Counted from the stretch's first letter, positions 1-8,283 are shown. The stretch is DNA of 50,323 nt from Thiohalomonas denitrificans (GCA_020725115.1 DYFR01000005.1:68089-118411), one strand, 5' to 3'. The notes: a model not told the origin generated them from the sequence alone. Numbers and translations: made by a program.

Positions 1-62
1 AGTGGCAAGTGGCAAGTGGCAAGTGGCAAGTGGCAAGTGGCAAGTGGCAAGTGGCAAGTGGC
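1..62. repeat. Heptamer tandem repeat (AAGTGGC)n, cut by window edge
   Basis: A 7-base unit AGTGGCA is repeated almost nine times without a mismatch and runs off the left edge of the window. The complementary motif CACTTGCCACTTG occurs at 116-128, so part of the array could fold back on itself. No gene lies in 1-152. The function is unknown; it looks like slippage-prone intergenic DNA. Confidence 0.9.
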
Positions 63-103
63 TGATGAGACGGGACACGACCGCACGATGGCGCGGAATC
101 ATT

Positions 104-142
104 CTTGTCACTTGTCACTTGCCACTTGAAACTTGCAACTTC
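104..142. repeat. Degenerate CTTGTCA/CTTGCCA/CTTGAAA repeat
   Basis: Short degenerate heptamers of the CACTTGT/CACTTGC/AACTTG type sit just beyond the recG stop codon and are partly complementary to the array at 1-62. A similar run occurs at 4009-4040 after the adenylate cyclase gene, so this is a dispersed intergenic repeat type in this genome. Confidence 0.6.
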
Positions 143-152
143 AAGGCGTGCA

Positions 153-2237
153 TCATACCTCGCCGTAGCGGGTCGCCGCACCGACCCAGCGGCGGATCAG
201 CAGGGCGGCCTGCTGCGGCCAGCGCTGGAGCAGCAGGTCGGCGCTGCGGCTGGCCTCGGCGAGCAGCGACTGGTCGCGTTGCAGATCGGCGATGCGCAGT
301 TGCAGCAGGCCGGTCTGGCGCGTGCCCAGCACTTCGCCGGGGCCGCGCAGCTCCAGGTCCTTGCGGGCGATTTCGAAGCCGTCGGACGTTTCGCGCATCA
401 CCGCCAGCCGTTCCCTGCCCTGCTGCGACAGCGGGCCGTGATACATCAGCACGCAGTGGCTCTCGGTGCTGCCGCGGCCGACGCGGCCGCGCAACTGATG
501 CAGTTGCGCCAGCCCCAGGCGCTCGGCGTTTTCGATGATCATCAGCGAGGCGTTGGGCACGTCGACGCCCACCTCGATCACCGTGGTGGCCACCAGCAGG
601 TCGATGGTGCCGTCCTTGAAGGCAGCCATCACCTGTTCCTTCTCCTCGTTCTTCAGGCGGCCATGCACCAGGCCGATGCGCAGATCCGGCAGGGCCTCGG
701 CCAGCAGCGCGGCGGTGTCCTGCGCCGCCTGGGCGGCCAGGGTTTCCGATTCCTCGATCAGGGTGCACACCCAGTAGGCCTGGCGGCCGGCGCGGCAGGC
801 GGTATGCACGCGCTGCACCACCTCGTCGCGGCGATTGTCGGGGAGCACCACCGTTTCCACCGGCGTGCGCCCCGGCGGCAGCTCGTCGATGATGGAGCAG
901 TCGAGATCGGCGTAGGCGGTCATCGCCAGGGTGCGCGGGATCGGCGTCGCCGTCATGATCAACTGGTGCGGATAGCGCCCGCCGCTCTTGCCCTTCTCGC
1001 GCAGGGCGAGGCGCTGGTGCACGCCGAAGCGATGCTGTTCGTCGATGATGACCAGGCCCAGGTCGTGAAACTCCACGCCTTCCTGAAACAGGGCATGGGT
1101 GCCGACGGCGACGCGCGCGCTGCCGTCGGCCAGGCGCCCCAGCATGTCGCGCCGCTGTTTTGTTTTCAGCTTGCCGGCGAGCCAGGCCACCTCGATGCCG
1201 AGCGGGGCGAGCCAGCGGCTGAAGTTGTGGAAGTGTTGTTCGGCCAGCAGTTCGGTGGGCGCCATCACCGCCGCCTGGCAGCCGGCCTCCACCGCCTGCA
1301 AGGCCGCCAGCGCCGCCACCACCGTCTTGCCCGAACCCACGTCGCCCTGCACCAGCCGCTGCATGGGATGCGGCTGTTCCAGATCGGCGGTGATCTCGGC
1401 GCCGACCTTCTGTTGCGCGCCGGTAAGAGGAAACGGCAGGGCGGCGAGAAATTTTTTCCGCAGCACGCCGTCGCCGCGCAGCGGCGGCGCCTGGTGCCGT
1501 TGCGCCTGGGCACGCAGGCGGCGCAGGCTCAGGGTGTGGGCCAGCAGTTCCTCGAAGGCGAGGCGGCGCTGGGTGGGATGCCGGCCTTCCGCCAGCAGCG
1601 AAAGCGGTGCGTCAGGGGGCGGCCGGTGCAGATAGCTGATGGCATCCTGCAGCGAGGGGAAGCCCAGGCCGTGCAACAGTTCCGGCGGCAGGTGATCGGT
1701 GAGCGGCAGGCGGCCGTCGTGCAGCCACTGCAGCGCCTGCGTGGTGAGGTTGCGCAGCGACGGTTGTTGCAGACCTTCGGTGGTGGGATAGATGGGTGTG
1801 AGATGTTCTTCCACCGTGGTCAGGCCGGCTTCATCGACACGGCGAAACTCCGGGTGAATCATCTCCATGCCGACGCTGCCGGGGCGTGCCTCGCCATAGC
1901 AGCGCACGCGGCTGCCGCGGGCCAGCGATTGCTGCATCGCGGCGCTGAAGTGAAAGAAGCGCAGGGTGAGCGAGCCGCTGCCGTCGCTGATGCGCGACAG
2001 CAGCATGCGTCGCTTGCCGAACTTGATCTCGGTGAGCAGCACCTCGCCCTCGATCACCGCCTCGTCGCCGGGACGCAGTGTACCGATGGGCACCACGCGG
2101 GTGCGGTCCTGATAGCGCAGCGGCAGGTGGAACAGCAGGTCCTCGACGGTGTGGATGCCGAGGTGTTCCAGCCGCGCGGCGAGGCGCGGGCCGATGCCCT
2201 TGAGGGCGGTGACGGGGGGGGATGCGTTGTGATCCAT
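153..2237 (-). CDS. recG: ATP-dependent DNA helicase RecG
   Basis: Superfamily II helicase that remodels stalled replication forks and Holliday junctions. The 694-residue product has the expected family length. An N-terminal wedge/OB-fold region with the early motif GIGPRLAARLEHLG leads into helicase motifs: GDVGSGKTVVA (Walker A), IIDEQHRFG (DExH type), TATPIPRTL, and VATTVIEVGVDVPNA with QLRGRVGRG near the C-terminus. The start gives the usual MDHN-type leader with no upstream gene overlap. In many gammaproteobacteria recG lies near spoT and ridA; here it is on the same strand but an island separates it from spoT. Confidence 0.97.
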   Translation of the reverse strand: MDHNASPPVTALKGIGPRLAARLEHLGIHTVEDLLFHLPLRYQDRTRVVPIGTLRPGDEAVIEGEVLLTEIKFGKRRMLLSRISDGSGSLTLRFFHFSAAMQQSLARGSRVRCYGEARPGSVGMEMIHPEFRRVDEAGLTTVEEHLTPIYPTTEGLQQPSLRNLTTQALQWLHDGRLPLTDHLPPELLHGLGFPSLQDAISYLHRPPPDAPLSLLAEGRHPTQRRLAFEELLAHTLSLRRLRAQAQRHQAPPLRGDGVLRKKFLAALPFPLTGAQQKVGAEITADLEQPHPMQRLVQGDVGSGKTVVAALAALQAVEAGCQAAVMAPTELLAEQHFHNFSRWLAPLGIEVAWLAGKLKTKQRRDMLGRLADGSARVAVGTHALFQEGVEFHDLGLVIIDEQHRFGVHQRLALREKGKSGGRYPHQLIMTATPIPRTLAMTAYADLDCSIIDELPPGRTPVETVVLPDNRRDEVVQRVHTACRAGRQAYWVCTLIEESETLAAQAAQDTAALLAEALPDLRIGLVHGRLKNEEKEQVMAAFKDGTIDLLVATTVIEVGVDVPNASLMIIENAERLGLAQLHQLRGRVGRGSTESHCVLMYHGPLSQQGRERLAVMRETSDGFEIARKDLELRGPGEVLGTRQTGLLQLRIADLQRDQSLLAEASRSADLLLQRWPQQAALLIRRWVGAATRYGEV

Positions 2238-2250
2238 TCGTTTGTCGTGA

Positions 2251-2313
2251 GAGCCCGATTCATCGGGCGATGACGGCCGTTCCGGCGCCGCTTTCGCCCG
2301 ATGAATCGGGCTC
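2251..2313. repeat. Palindromic intergenic repeat (GAGCCCGATTCATCGGGCGA arms)
   Basis: Perfect 20-base inverted arms (2251-2270 and 2294-2313) surround a GGCGCCGCTT core in the gap between the M48 protease stop and recG. Related elements with the same GGGCGCCGC core and GGAGCC/GGAGTCC arm ends lie at 36653-36724 and 41096-41166. This resembles REP-like dispersed palindromes; it may also serve as a transcription terminator. Confidence 0.85.
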
Positions 2314-2326
2314 CCACAAAATCCCT

Positions 2327-3280
2327 TTAATCGTGACGGTGCAGGTGACGCGCCGCGGCCGGCGAGACGGCGGCATTGAGGCGGAAGCCCGGATCTTCGA
2401 AGGCGCCGCGTTTTTGTGCCGCAGTCACTTCGCGCAGGAAGCGATCCCTCACTGACGGCTGGCGTGCATAGGCCTCCAGCGGGGCAAACACCGAGTCGAT
2501 GAGGTCGAGGCGCTGGCCGGGCGCCGGATGGGTCTTGAACAGAAAGGCGAGGGAACCGTCCTTGGGGTTCATGGCGCCCAGGGTCTGCAGGGTGGCGGGC
2601 AGGCCGTAGGGGTCGTAGCCGGCGCGGGTGGCGATGACCAGGCCCATGCGATCGGCCTCGTGCTCGTCGTCCTTGTCCAGGCCGCGGGCATACAGCTCCT
2701 TGAAGCCGCCGGCGATCTTGTCCAGCTTGGCGCGATCCTCCTCGCCCATGCGCGTGCCGGCGAGGCCGACGGCGAGGTCGAGGCGGGCGCCCTTCTGCAC
2801 CGCCTGCAAATGGTGTTTCTTCACCACGTGGGCCACCTCATGGGCCAGCACGCCGGCCAGTTCCGCCTCGGAGCCCATGCGCAGCAGCAGGCCCTTGGTG
2901 ATGAAGACGTAGCCGCCGGGCGCGGCAAAGGCGTTGACGTCCATGGAGTCGAGCAGGCCGAAGCGCCATTCAATATCGGGACGCTCGCTTTGCAGCGCCA
3001 CCCAGCGGCCGACCCGGTTGAGATAGCGCTGCAGTGTTTGATCCTTCGCCAGCGGCACGGCACCGAGCAGCACGGCGGCCGCCTCGCGGCCGATGGTGCG
3101 TTCCTGTTCCGGCTTCACCTCGCCGAAGGCGTCCTGGGCGGACTTGAGGATGCGGCCGAGATCAACCTCACCGCCGCCGCCGCCGAACAGACCGCCGAAG
3201 GGGTTGGCCAGCGCGGTGCCGGACAGGGTGAGTGCAATGGCAAGCGCCAGGGATTTGAGCAGGGCGGTCATGGCGATCAT
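2327..3280 (-). CDS. M48 family metalloprotease, exported
   Basis: A 317-residue zinc metallopeptidase of family M48. An N-terminal signal peptide (MTALLKSLALAIALTLSGTALA) is followed by a Gly-rich stretch. The zinc-binding motif HEVAH lies in LAGVLAHEVAHVVKKHH, and the third ligand is in DEHEADRMG. It probably acts in the periplasm, like BepA or LoiP-type proteases in outer-membrane quality control. The chosen ATG overlaps the stop of the upstream SH3 gene in an ATGA arrangement, which suggests coupling; an ATG nine bases further in (3271) is equally possible. The downstream gap carries a palindromic repeat. Confidence 0.9.
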   Translation of the reverse strand: MIAMTALLKSLALAIALTLSGTALANPFGGLFGGGGGEVDLGRILKSAQDAFGEVKPEQERTIGREAAAVLLGAVPLAKDQTLQRYLNRVGRWVALQSERPDIEWRFGLLDSMDVNAFAAPGGYVFITKGLLLRMGSEAELAGVLAHEVAHVVKKHHLQAVQKGARLDLAVGLAGTRMGEEDRAKLDKIAGGFKELYARGLDKDDEHEADRMGLVIATRAGYDPYGLPATLQTLGAMNPKDGSLAFLFKTHPAPGQRLDLIDSVFAPLEAYARQPSVRDRFLREVTAAQKRGAFEDPGFRLNAAVSPAAARHLHRHD

Positions 3281-3831
3281 TCCCACGGGAAGGGGCTGGG
3301 GGAGTTGGTTTGCTGCTTTTTCTCCACCGCCGCCTTCGGATCGGGCAGATAGGCGATCTGCTGGGCGGAAAGTTTCTGTTCCGCAGCGTAGCGGCGTGCC
3401 TCGTCGGCATTGACCGCCAGTTTGTCCATGCCTTCCACCGCCTTGGCATCGGGCACGGCGTTGGTGATGTCCGCCGCATCGAGGCCGCGCACACCGGTGG
3501 CCACGGTCACGCCGCTGGAGCCGGAGCGTCCGGTGGAGAGGAATTGCAGCGCCGAGCCGACACCGGAGTCGCCCGGCTTGGCGCTGCCGTCGCCCAGGCG
3601 CAGTGCGGTCATGCGCACCCAGCCCTGCTTGCCCTGCACCTTGACCTTGTACCAGCCGCCTTCGCGCGCCAGCACCTCCACCACCGCCTTTTCCGCCAGC
3701 GGCAGCACAGTGGCGGCATCGCTGAAGGGTTTGTCCTTCAGCTCGGTGGCGCGGATCACGTGGGCGGGATCGGCCTGCGCGGCGAGGCTCAGGCCGCACA
3801 GCAGGAGCAGGGAAAGAAGACGTCGTTTCAT
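3277..3831 (-). CDS. Exported SH3-domain protein
   Basis: 184 residues with a signal peptide (MKRRLLSLLLLCGLSLAAQA). Next comes a bacterial SH3-like region with the typical WYKVKVQGKQGWV core at about residues 60-75, then a low-complexity Ser/Gly segment and a charged tail. Bacterial SH3 domains often bind peptidoglycan or peptides; no catalytic residues are apparent. The ATG at 3831 was chosen because GAGG lies eight bases upstream and the signal peptide starts cleanly there. It forms a two-gene unit with the M48 protease, so a shared envelope role is inferred. Confidence 0.85.
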   Translation of the reverse strand: MKRRLLSLLLLCGLSLAAQADPAHVIRATELKDKPFSDAATVLPLAEKAVVEVLAREGGWYKVKVQGKQGWVRMTALRLGDGSAKPGDSGVGSALQFLSTGRSGSSGVTVATGVRGLDAADITNAVPDAKAVEGMDKLAVNADEARRYAAEQKLSAQQIAYLPDPKAAVEKKQQTNSPSPFPWE

Positions 3832-3849
3832 CGTAACAACCTCAGTTGA

Positions 3850-4040
3850 ACTCTCGCCAAGGCGCAAAGAACGCCAAGGACTTCTGAACGCAGATACAAG
3901 AGCAAAGATACATCTAAACGGAGATACAAGAGCAAAGATACAAGGGGCGAAGTGCGCTGCGCACGGTTATTTGAATTCAAATCAACACGAGCGCAGCGAG
4001 TTCATCCACTTGTCACATGTATCTTGTCACTTGTATCTGC
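3850..4040. repeat. Composite intergenic repeat region
   Basis: The gap holds several repeat types: CGCCAAGGCGCAAAGAACGCCAAGG-type sequence at its left end, a perfect 21-base direct repeat (3892-3912 and 3922-3942, starting AGATACAAGAGCAAAG), and the 11-base inverted motif GCAGATACAAG (3890-3900) against CTTGTATCTGC (4030-4040). The right end runs into the adenylate cyclase gene, where the repeat encodes that protein's last residues. Confidence 0.8.
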
Positions 4041-5858
4041 TTTCTTCCGCGGCTCGTACAGACGCACCTCCTGGGCTCGGCCCTTTACCTTATAGGAACC
4101 GTGGTCGACAAAGTCAAACGCTTCGCCGCACAGGGCGCGGGTATCGGCGGAGATGAGCACGCGGGCCACGCCCTTGGTCTGGCCCTCGATGCGACTGGCC
4201 AGATTCACCGTATCGCCGATGGCGGTGTAGTCGAGGCGGTTGGCCGAGCCGATGAAACCCACTACCGCCGGGCCGGTGTGGATGCCGATGCCGACGTCGA
4301 AGTGTTCGCCGGAGGGGCCGAGATGGCGGCGGAAATCTTCCAGCGTGTCGCACATCTCCAGCGCCGCGCTGACGGCGTTGATCGCCTGGTCGGCGTCGTC
4401 CACCGGTGCGCCCCAGAAGGCCATGATGGCATCGCCGATGAATTTGTCCATGGTGCCGTTGTGCCTGAAGATCACCTGCACCTGGCGCGAGAAGTAATCG
4501 TTGAGCAGGTCGACGATCTCCTCCGCCGTGTGCTGTTCCGACAAAGTAGTGAAGCCGCGGATGTCGGAGAACAGCACGGTGAGCTGGCGGCTCTGGCTCT
4601 TCAGCGCCAGCGCCGACTCGCCCTTGGCCACCAGGTCCTGCACCACGCGCGGGTCGAGAAAGCGGCTGAATATCTGCACCGAGCGTTCGCGCTCGCGCTT
4701 CTCGCGCAGCCAGGCATGCAGCGCGGCGGCGACGTAATACAGCCAGCCGAATACCAGCGGCGTGAACAGCGGCAGCACCCAGCGCAGTTGCAGCGCGCCG
4801 TATTGCACGGCGGCGAACAGCGGCGTGGCGATGAGCAGGCCGAGGCCGATGCGCAGCGGATTGATGTGGCGCTGGAAGGCGAAGAACAGTGCGCCGAGCA
4901 ACAGCAGTGCGGCGAACGGTGCGGCTACGGCCGGCGTCGCACGCAGGGCATCGCCATGTTTCAGGTTGTCGAGGGCGGTGGCGATGATCTCCACCGCCGG
5001 ATACAGGCTGCCCATGGCCGTGCTGCGCAGGTCGTGCAGGCCGGCGGCGGTGGAACCGATGATCACGAGCTTGCCGGTCAGTTCATCGGCGGGGCGCTGC
5101 GGGGCGCTGCGCGCCAGATCGTCGTACAGATCGAACAGAGAAATGCGCGTGTAGCTCAGCGCCGGGCCGCGCCAGTTGAGCAGCAGGTCGGGCTGCGGTG
5201 GTATGGCATGGCCCAAATCTTTTGCCACCCGCGCCGGCAGCGAGGGGATGCGCCAGCCCTGCGCATCAAGATAGAGGTGATAGCGGCGGCCGACGCCGTC
5301 GGCGTCCTCGGTATAGTTGATGGCGCCGAGCCGTCCCGTCTCCGCCAGTGCCGGCAGCGGCAGCAGCAGGGCGGCGCGCGCATCGTCCCGTGCCTGCGGC
5401 CCGCGCTCTATGCTGAGCAGCGCGCCGTACTGCGCCAGCGGCACGCCCTGCGCGTCGCCGCCCGAGAGGCGCAGCATGGGGAAAAAGACCTTGCCCTGTT
5501 GCCGCGCCACCTCCGCCAGCCAGGCATCGCCGTCCGGGTTCATCACATCGGCATCGGAGAACAGGATATCGAACACCACGGCGGCCGGCTGCTGCCGCGC
5601 CATGCCTTCGAGCAGTTCGGCAAACACGGCGCGCGGCCAGGGATAACGCCCCGCCAGCGGTGCCATCTGATCCAGGCTGCGCTCGTCGATGTCGACGATG
5701 ACGATATCCGGATCGGGTTGCTGCTGCGCCGCGTGCTGGCGCAGCAGCAGATCGCCGTAGCGGTATTCCAGCGTGGACAACAGGCCGCCGCCGCCGAACT
5801 CGATGGCGAGCAGCAGCAGCGCAGCCAGGGTGAGCCGGTTGAGCGTGTCCGTCAGCAT
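4002..5858 (-). CDS. CHASE2 sensor / class III adenylate cyclase
   Basis: A 618-residue membrane protein predicted to make cAMP. An N-terminal membrane segment is followed by an extracytoplasmic CHASE2 domain (about residues 40-310, including DIVIVDIDERSLDQ). Several hydrophobic helices come next (about 315-385), then a class III cyclase domain (about 425-590). Metal-binding aspartates are in VLFSDIRGFTTL and FIGDAIMAFWG, and the substrate and transition-state region is TAIGDTVNLASRIEG. The last 10-15 residues (…DTSDKIHVTSG) are encoded by intergenic repeat sequence, so the stop codon was probably displaced by the repeat. The start overlaps no neighbour; ridA ends 22 bases upstream on the same strand. 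The signal sensed is unknown. Confidence 0.93.
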   Translation of the reverse strand: MLTDTLNRLTLAALLLLAIEFGGGGLLSTLEYRYGDLLLRQHAAQQQPDPDIVIVDIDERSLDQMAPLAGRYPWPRAVFAELLEGMARQQPAAVVFDILFSDADVMNPDGDAWLAEVARQQGKVFFPMLRLSGGDAQGVPLAQYGALLSIERGPQARDDARAALLLPLPALAETGRLGAINYTEDADGVGRRYHLYLDAQGWRIPSLPARVAKDLGHAIPPQPDLLLNWRGPALSYTRISLFDLYDDLARSAPQRPADELTGKLVIIGSTAAGLHDLRSTAMGSLYPAVEIIATALDNLKHGDALRATPAVAAPFAALLLLGALFFAFQRHINPLRIGLGLLIATPLFAAVQYGALQLRWVLPLFTPLVFGWLYYVAAALHAWLREKRERERSVQIFSRFLDPRVVQDLVAKGESALALKSQSRQLTVLFSDIRGFTTLSEQHTAEEIVDLLNDYFSRQVQVIFRHNGTMDKFIGDAIMAFWGAPVDDADQAINAVSAALEMCDTLEDFRRHLGPSGEHFDVGIGIHTGPAVVGFIGSANRLDYTAIGDTVNLASRIEGQTKGVARVLISADTRALCGEAFDFVDHGSYKVKGRAQEVRLYEPRKKADTSDKIHVTSG

Positions 5859-5880
5859 GGCGCGTGCAGGAACGGGACGA

Positions 5881-6267
5881 TTACTGTCCCAGCTCTATCA
5901 CACCGTCCATCTCCACCGGCACGCCCTTGGGCAGGGCGGCGACCTGCACGGCGGCGCGGGCGGGATAGGGCTGGGCGAAGTATTCGGCCATGACTTCGTT
6001 GACCAGCGGGAAGTGCGCCAGATCGGTGAGGAACACATTGAGCTTGACCACGTCCGCCAGCGAACCGCCCGCCGCCTCGGCCACCGCCTTCAGGTTGTCG
6101 AACACGCGGCGCACCTGCACCAGCATGTCGCCCTGCACCACCTCCATGGTCTCCGGCACCAGCGGTATCTGCCCGGAGAGATACACGGTGGTGCCGACCT
6201 TCACGGCCTGGGAATAGGTGCCGATGGCCTTGGGGGCCTTGTCGGTATGGATGATCTGCTTCGCCAC
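5881..6267 (-). CDS. ridA: RidA family reactive intermediate deaminase
   Basis: 128 residues of the RidA/YjgF/UK114 family, which hydrolyses reactive enamine/imine intermediates from PLP enzymes. Diagnostic segments are [12 protein letters not shown] near the N-terminus, [11 protein letters not shown], and [23 protein letters not shown] at the C-terminus; the Arg in PARAAVQV is the substrate-binding residue of the family. The start codon is preceded by CCAGGAG (CCAGGAGTTTCCCGTG on the coding strand). In related genomes ridA often lies directly downstream of spoT; here spoT is 12.7 kb away, beyond the accessory island. Confidence 0.95.
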   Translation of the reverse strand: MAKQIIHTDKAPKAIGTYSQAVKVGTTVYLSGQIPLVPETMEVVQGDMLVQVRRVFDNLKAVAEAAGGSLADVVKLNVFLTDLAHFPLVNEVMAEYFAQPYPARAAVQVAALPKGVPVEMDGVIELGQ

Positions 6268-6614
6268 GGGAAACTCCTGGTTGGGTTGTCGATGGGCGGA
6301 TCATACCGCAGGGCCAAGTTGTCTGCCGCCTGCATGCACGCTACGGCCTTCTTGCCAACGGAACGCGGGAAGTAAAACTGGGCAGAGCCGGCAGGTACTG
6401 GCTTCCACGCGGGGCCCTCGCGTCAGCGGTTGGATTTTCACTTGCAATGGAGGTAGATTAGGCTCACATCACCCATCCGAAGGATCGCCGCATGGACATC
6501 GAAGGACTGAATGTCGCCCCAAATACCGCCGCCTGGCGCTTCGATACCTGCGCCGCCCCTGCGCCGCGCAATTCAATCCCCTCTATATAGCGTGCAACCC
6601 TGATGGGCGGCTTA
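6268..6614. other. Gene-poor junction between ridA and the island
   Basis: About 350 bases with no convincing gene. A 32-codon reading frame at 6492-6590 (starting MDIEGLNVAPN, with a GAAGGAT-like stretch upstream) has plausible codon use but matches nothing I recognise. It could be a remnant of a gene cut by the island or a chance frame. GC content falls along this stretch towards the cassette region. Confidence 0.5.
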
Positions 6615-6674
6615 GTCCAACAGACATTTGTCCGCCATGCTGCGCACGGCGGACAAATGCTTATAAGTTATAAC
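6615..6674. other. attC-like integron recombination site 1
   Basis: GTCCAAC at 6615-6621 fits the R'' consensus RYYYAAC. It is followed by a perfect 12-base stem (CATTTGTCCGCC 6625-6636 with GGCGGACAAATG 6648-6659) around an 11-base loop, and then GTTATAAC at 6667-6674, where the GTT would be the crossover triplet. Length (60 bases) and layout match known attC sites. The right-hand box is not complementary to GTCCAAC, as expected when the box belongs to the next cassette. Confidence 0.65.
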
Positions 6675-7271
6675 CAATAGCACTGACAGAAAGTCACAAT
6701 ATGACAGATGAATCTAAATACTTTTCCGACCTTTCGAGCAAGCTCAGACAAATTGATGAGTGTCTCGCTCAAATAAACAGCAATTTGGAGCATGAAGGGC
6801 ACGCGCCATTATCGAAAGACGGTGAGGCGAACACGCTATCAAGGTATGTGGCTAAAAACCCAAAAGCCCAAGGTCAATACAGTCTAATAGAAAAATATAT
6901 CAAGCTATCAATAGATATAAACGAACATGTGAAGAAACACTCATCTGGCTTCTTTGAGAACTGGAAAATTGAAAAGCAAAAGAAAGAAGATCTGTTTCAG
7001 ATAGAACTAAATCATGGAAAAGAATCTAGACGCTCAGAGCGGAATGATATGTGGGTATTATGGGGACACAAAGCCGTACGCTGGATTGCAGGTGCTATTG
7101 TTGCAGTAATGCTTTATTCGCTGGCCGTCTATTTGTCAGAGGTTTCTAATTTCATCAAGGTGCCAGTAAAGGATTGGTTCATCAAGTAATGCCATATGCA
7201 AAAGGTTATAACACGGCGCTCAAAATTGACGCAAATTCCGCTGCGCTCCATTTGCACAATTTAGCTTGGCG
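6668..7271 (+). mobile_element. Integron-type gene cassette (single gene plus attC)
   Basis: The unit runs from the crossover at 6667/6668 to the crossover at 7271/7272 and contains one gene and its own attC-like site. A real cassette carries an R'' box complementary to its own first bases. Here the cassette begins within GTTATAAC (6667-6674) and its attC begins with the same self-complementary GTTATAAC (7205-7212), so the rule is met exactly. No integrase gene lies in the window, so this would be an integrase-less (CALIN-type) cassette cluster. Confidence 0.6.
6701..7189 (+). CDS. Cassette-borne protein with C-terminal membrane helix
   Basis: 162 residues, not recognised. The first 110 residues are hydrophilic, with charged helical stretches that could form coiled coils. 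A single strong membrane segment lies at about 126-146 (WIAGAIVAVMLYSLAVYL), leaving a short tail. The protein would be anchored with a large cytoplasmic N-terminal part. AT-rich codon use contrasts with ridA. The gene begins 27 bases after the attC crossover of site 1 and is followed 15 bases later by site 2, the spacing expected of a gene cassette. No Shine-Dalgarno sequence is evident. Confidence 0.75.
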   Translation: MTDESKYFSDLSSKLRQIDECLAQINSNLEHEGHAPLSKDGEANTLSRYVAKNPKAQGQYSLIEKYIKLSIDINEHVKKHSSGFFENWKIEKQKKEDLFQIELNHGKESRRSERNDMWVLWGHKAVRWIAGAIVAVMLYSLAVYLSEVSNFIKVPVKDWFIK

Positions 7272-7278
7272 TTCGGAT
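7205..7278. other. attC-like integron recombination site 2
   Basis: GTTATAAC (7205-7212) is followed by an imperfect inverted repeat: GGCGCTCAAAATTGACGCAAAT (7215-7236) pairs largely with ATTTGCACAATTTAGCTTGGC (7250-7270), with extra unpaired bases. The central loop is TCCGCTGCGCTCC, and GTTCGGA follows at 7271-7277. Extrahelical bases and asymmetric arms are typical of attC sites, which recombine as folded single strands. Confidence 0.65.
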
Positions 7279-7300
7279 AGATCTGTGATTCGGAGTGAGC

Positions 7301-8179
7301 ATGTCACTAGAATTCGCTAGGCACGAAAAGATTTCGCTATTAAACCACCCCACGCTTAATGAGCGCTGGTTGCAGGATCGCATCGCCGATAACCCTTCGA
7401 TCTTGGGGTTGGGCGAAGTTCGAATGCTGGATCGGGAACGAACCTTACAAGGAGGCGGGCGGCTTGATTTGTTGTTGCTCGACGATGAAAACAACCGTCG
7501 CTACGAAGTTGAACTTCAATTGGGCGCAAGCAACCCCAGTCATATAGTTAGGTGCATAGAATACTGGGACATTGAGCGTCGCCGGTATCCCGGTTATGAG
7601 CATGTGGCGGTACTGGTTGCAGAAGACGTAACGACGCGTTTCTTGAATATCATGAGTCTGATGGCGGGCAGCATTCCAATGATTGCGCTGCAATTGGATG
7701 CCCTTAGGCTTGACGATAAGTTGCTACTGAACTTCTCCAGAATACTCGACCAGACAGAGTTGCGCGTAGACGACACAGACGAGGATGGCGGTGGTGGACC
7801 CGTTGACCGATCGTATTGGGAAAAGAAGGTGGGTGGGGAGTTGATGGCGCTCTGCGAGGCCGTCCTTGCCAAAATTGACGAAACGGCCAAAGTGAAGTGC
7901 GAACTCAATTACATGCGCCAGTACATCGGGCTGCAATGTGGCGGGATCGTCAATAATTTCATTTCGATGAGGCCAAAGCCAACCAAGAAGTTCGCGCACA
8001 TGACATTCCGTAATTCAAATGCGAGCAACTGGCTGCCTCGTTTCGAAGAAGTTGGGATTCCCGTATCTAGCAAAAGGAGTAACCGGTTTCGTATTTCGCT
8101 TGCGCCTGAGCAGTTCGAGGAACACAAAGACTTACTCCAAGAAGTAATTGCAGAGACTGTGCGTGAGTTCGAGTCATAG
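7301..8179 (+). CDS. Probable PD-(D/E)XK nuclease-like protein
   Basis: 292 residues. Residues about 20-90 hold a pattern resembling the NucS/DUF91-type nuclease fold: NPSILGLGEVRMLDRER, then GGRLDLLLLDDENNRRYEVELQLG. D and E/E residues sit on successive predicted strands, followed by a helix (HIVRCIEYWDIERRR). The usual Lys after the acidic pair is replaced by Gln (EVELQ), so activity is uncertain. The C-terminal half is unassigned and basic. ATG at 7301 was chosen because CGGAG lies five bases upstream; a GTG at 7295 is in frame. It follows attC-like site 2 directly, so it is probably the second cassette gene. Confidence 0.7.
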   Translation: MSLEFARHEKISLLNHPTLNERWLQDRIADNPSILGLGEVRMLDRERTLQGGGRLDLLLLDDENNRRYEVELQLGASNPSHIVRCIEYWDIERRRYPGYEHVAVLVAEDVTTRFLNIMSLMAGSIPMIALQLDALRLDDKLLLNFSRILDQTELRVDDTDEDGGGGPVDRSYWEKKVGGELMALCEAVLAKIDETAKVKCELNYMRQYIGLQCGGIVNNFISMRPKPTKKFAHMTFRNSNASNWLPRFEEVGIPVSSKRSNRFRISLAPEQFEEHKDLLQEVIAETVREFES

Positions 8180-8191
8180 TGCAAACGAAAT

Positions 8192-8230
8192 GGCCAAACA
8201 ATGCGCTCCAGCTGACCGCTCAAACGAAAA
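8192..8230. other. Truncated attC-like half-site
   Basis: GGCCAAACAATGCGCTCCAGCTGACCGCTC looks like the left half (R'' and L'') of an attC site. CCAAAC differs by one base from CCGAAC, the complement of the box that opens this cassette (GTTCGG at 7271). The right half is missing; the palindromic element at 8232 begins there instead. This suggests that element replaced or interrupted the rest of the site. Confidence 0.4.
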
Positions 8231-8231
8231 C

Positions 8232-8283
8232 GGGGTCAGAACACAGATTCCACTAATATTAGCGATATCTGTGTTCTGACCCC
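8232..8283. repeat. GGGGTCAGAACACAGAT palindromic element, copy 1
   Basis: Perfect 17-base inverted arms (8232-8248 and 8267-8283) enclose an 18-base asymmetric loop containing CTAATATTAG. Copy 2 at 16131-16181 has the same sequence in the opposite orientation, and a shorter version lies at 17577-17608. GGGGTCAGA-type palindromes are widespread in proteobacterial intergenic DNA and are often linked to REP-associated tyrosine transposases; no transposase is present here. Confidence 0.9.

Noticed and set aside
1..62. Heptamer array as a CRISPR
   Set aside because: A 7-base perfect tandem unit has no spacers; CRISPR repeats are 23-50 bases with unique spacers.
105..2273. Long plus-strand reading frame opposite recG
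   Set aside because: Shadow of recG on the other strand; the protein has high Ala/His/Gln composition and no family, while recG has all helicase motifs.
4017..5993. Long plus-strand frame opposite the adenylate cyclase
   Set aside because: Antisense shadow with biased composition; the cyclase domain is clear on the minus strand.
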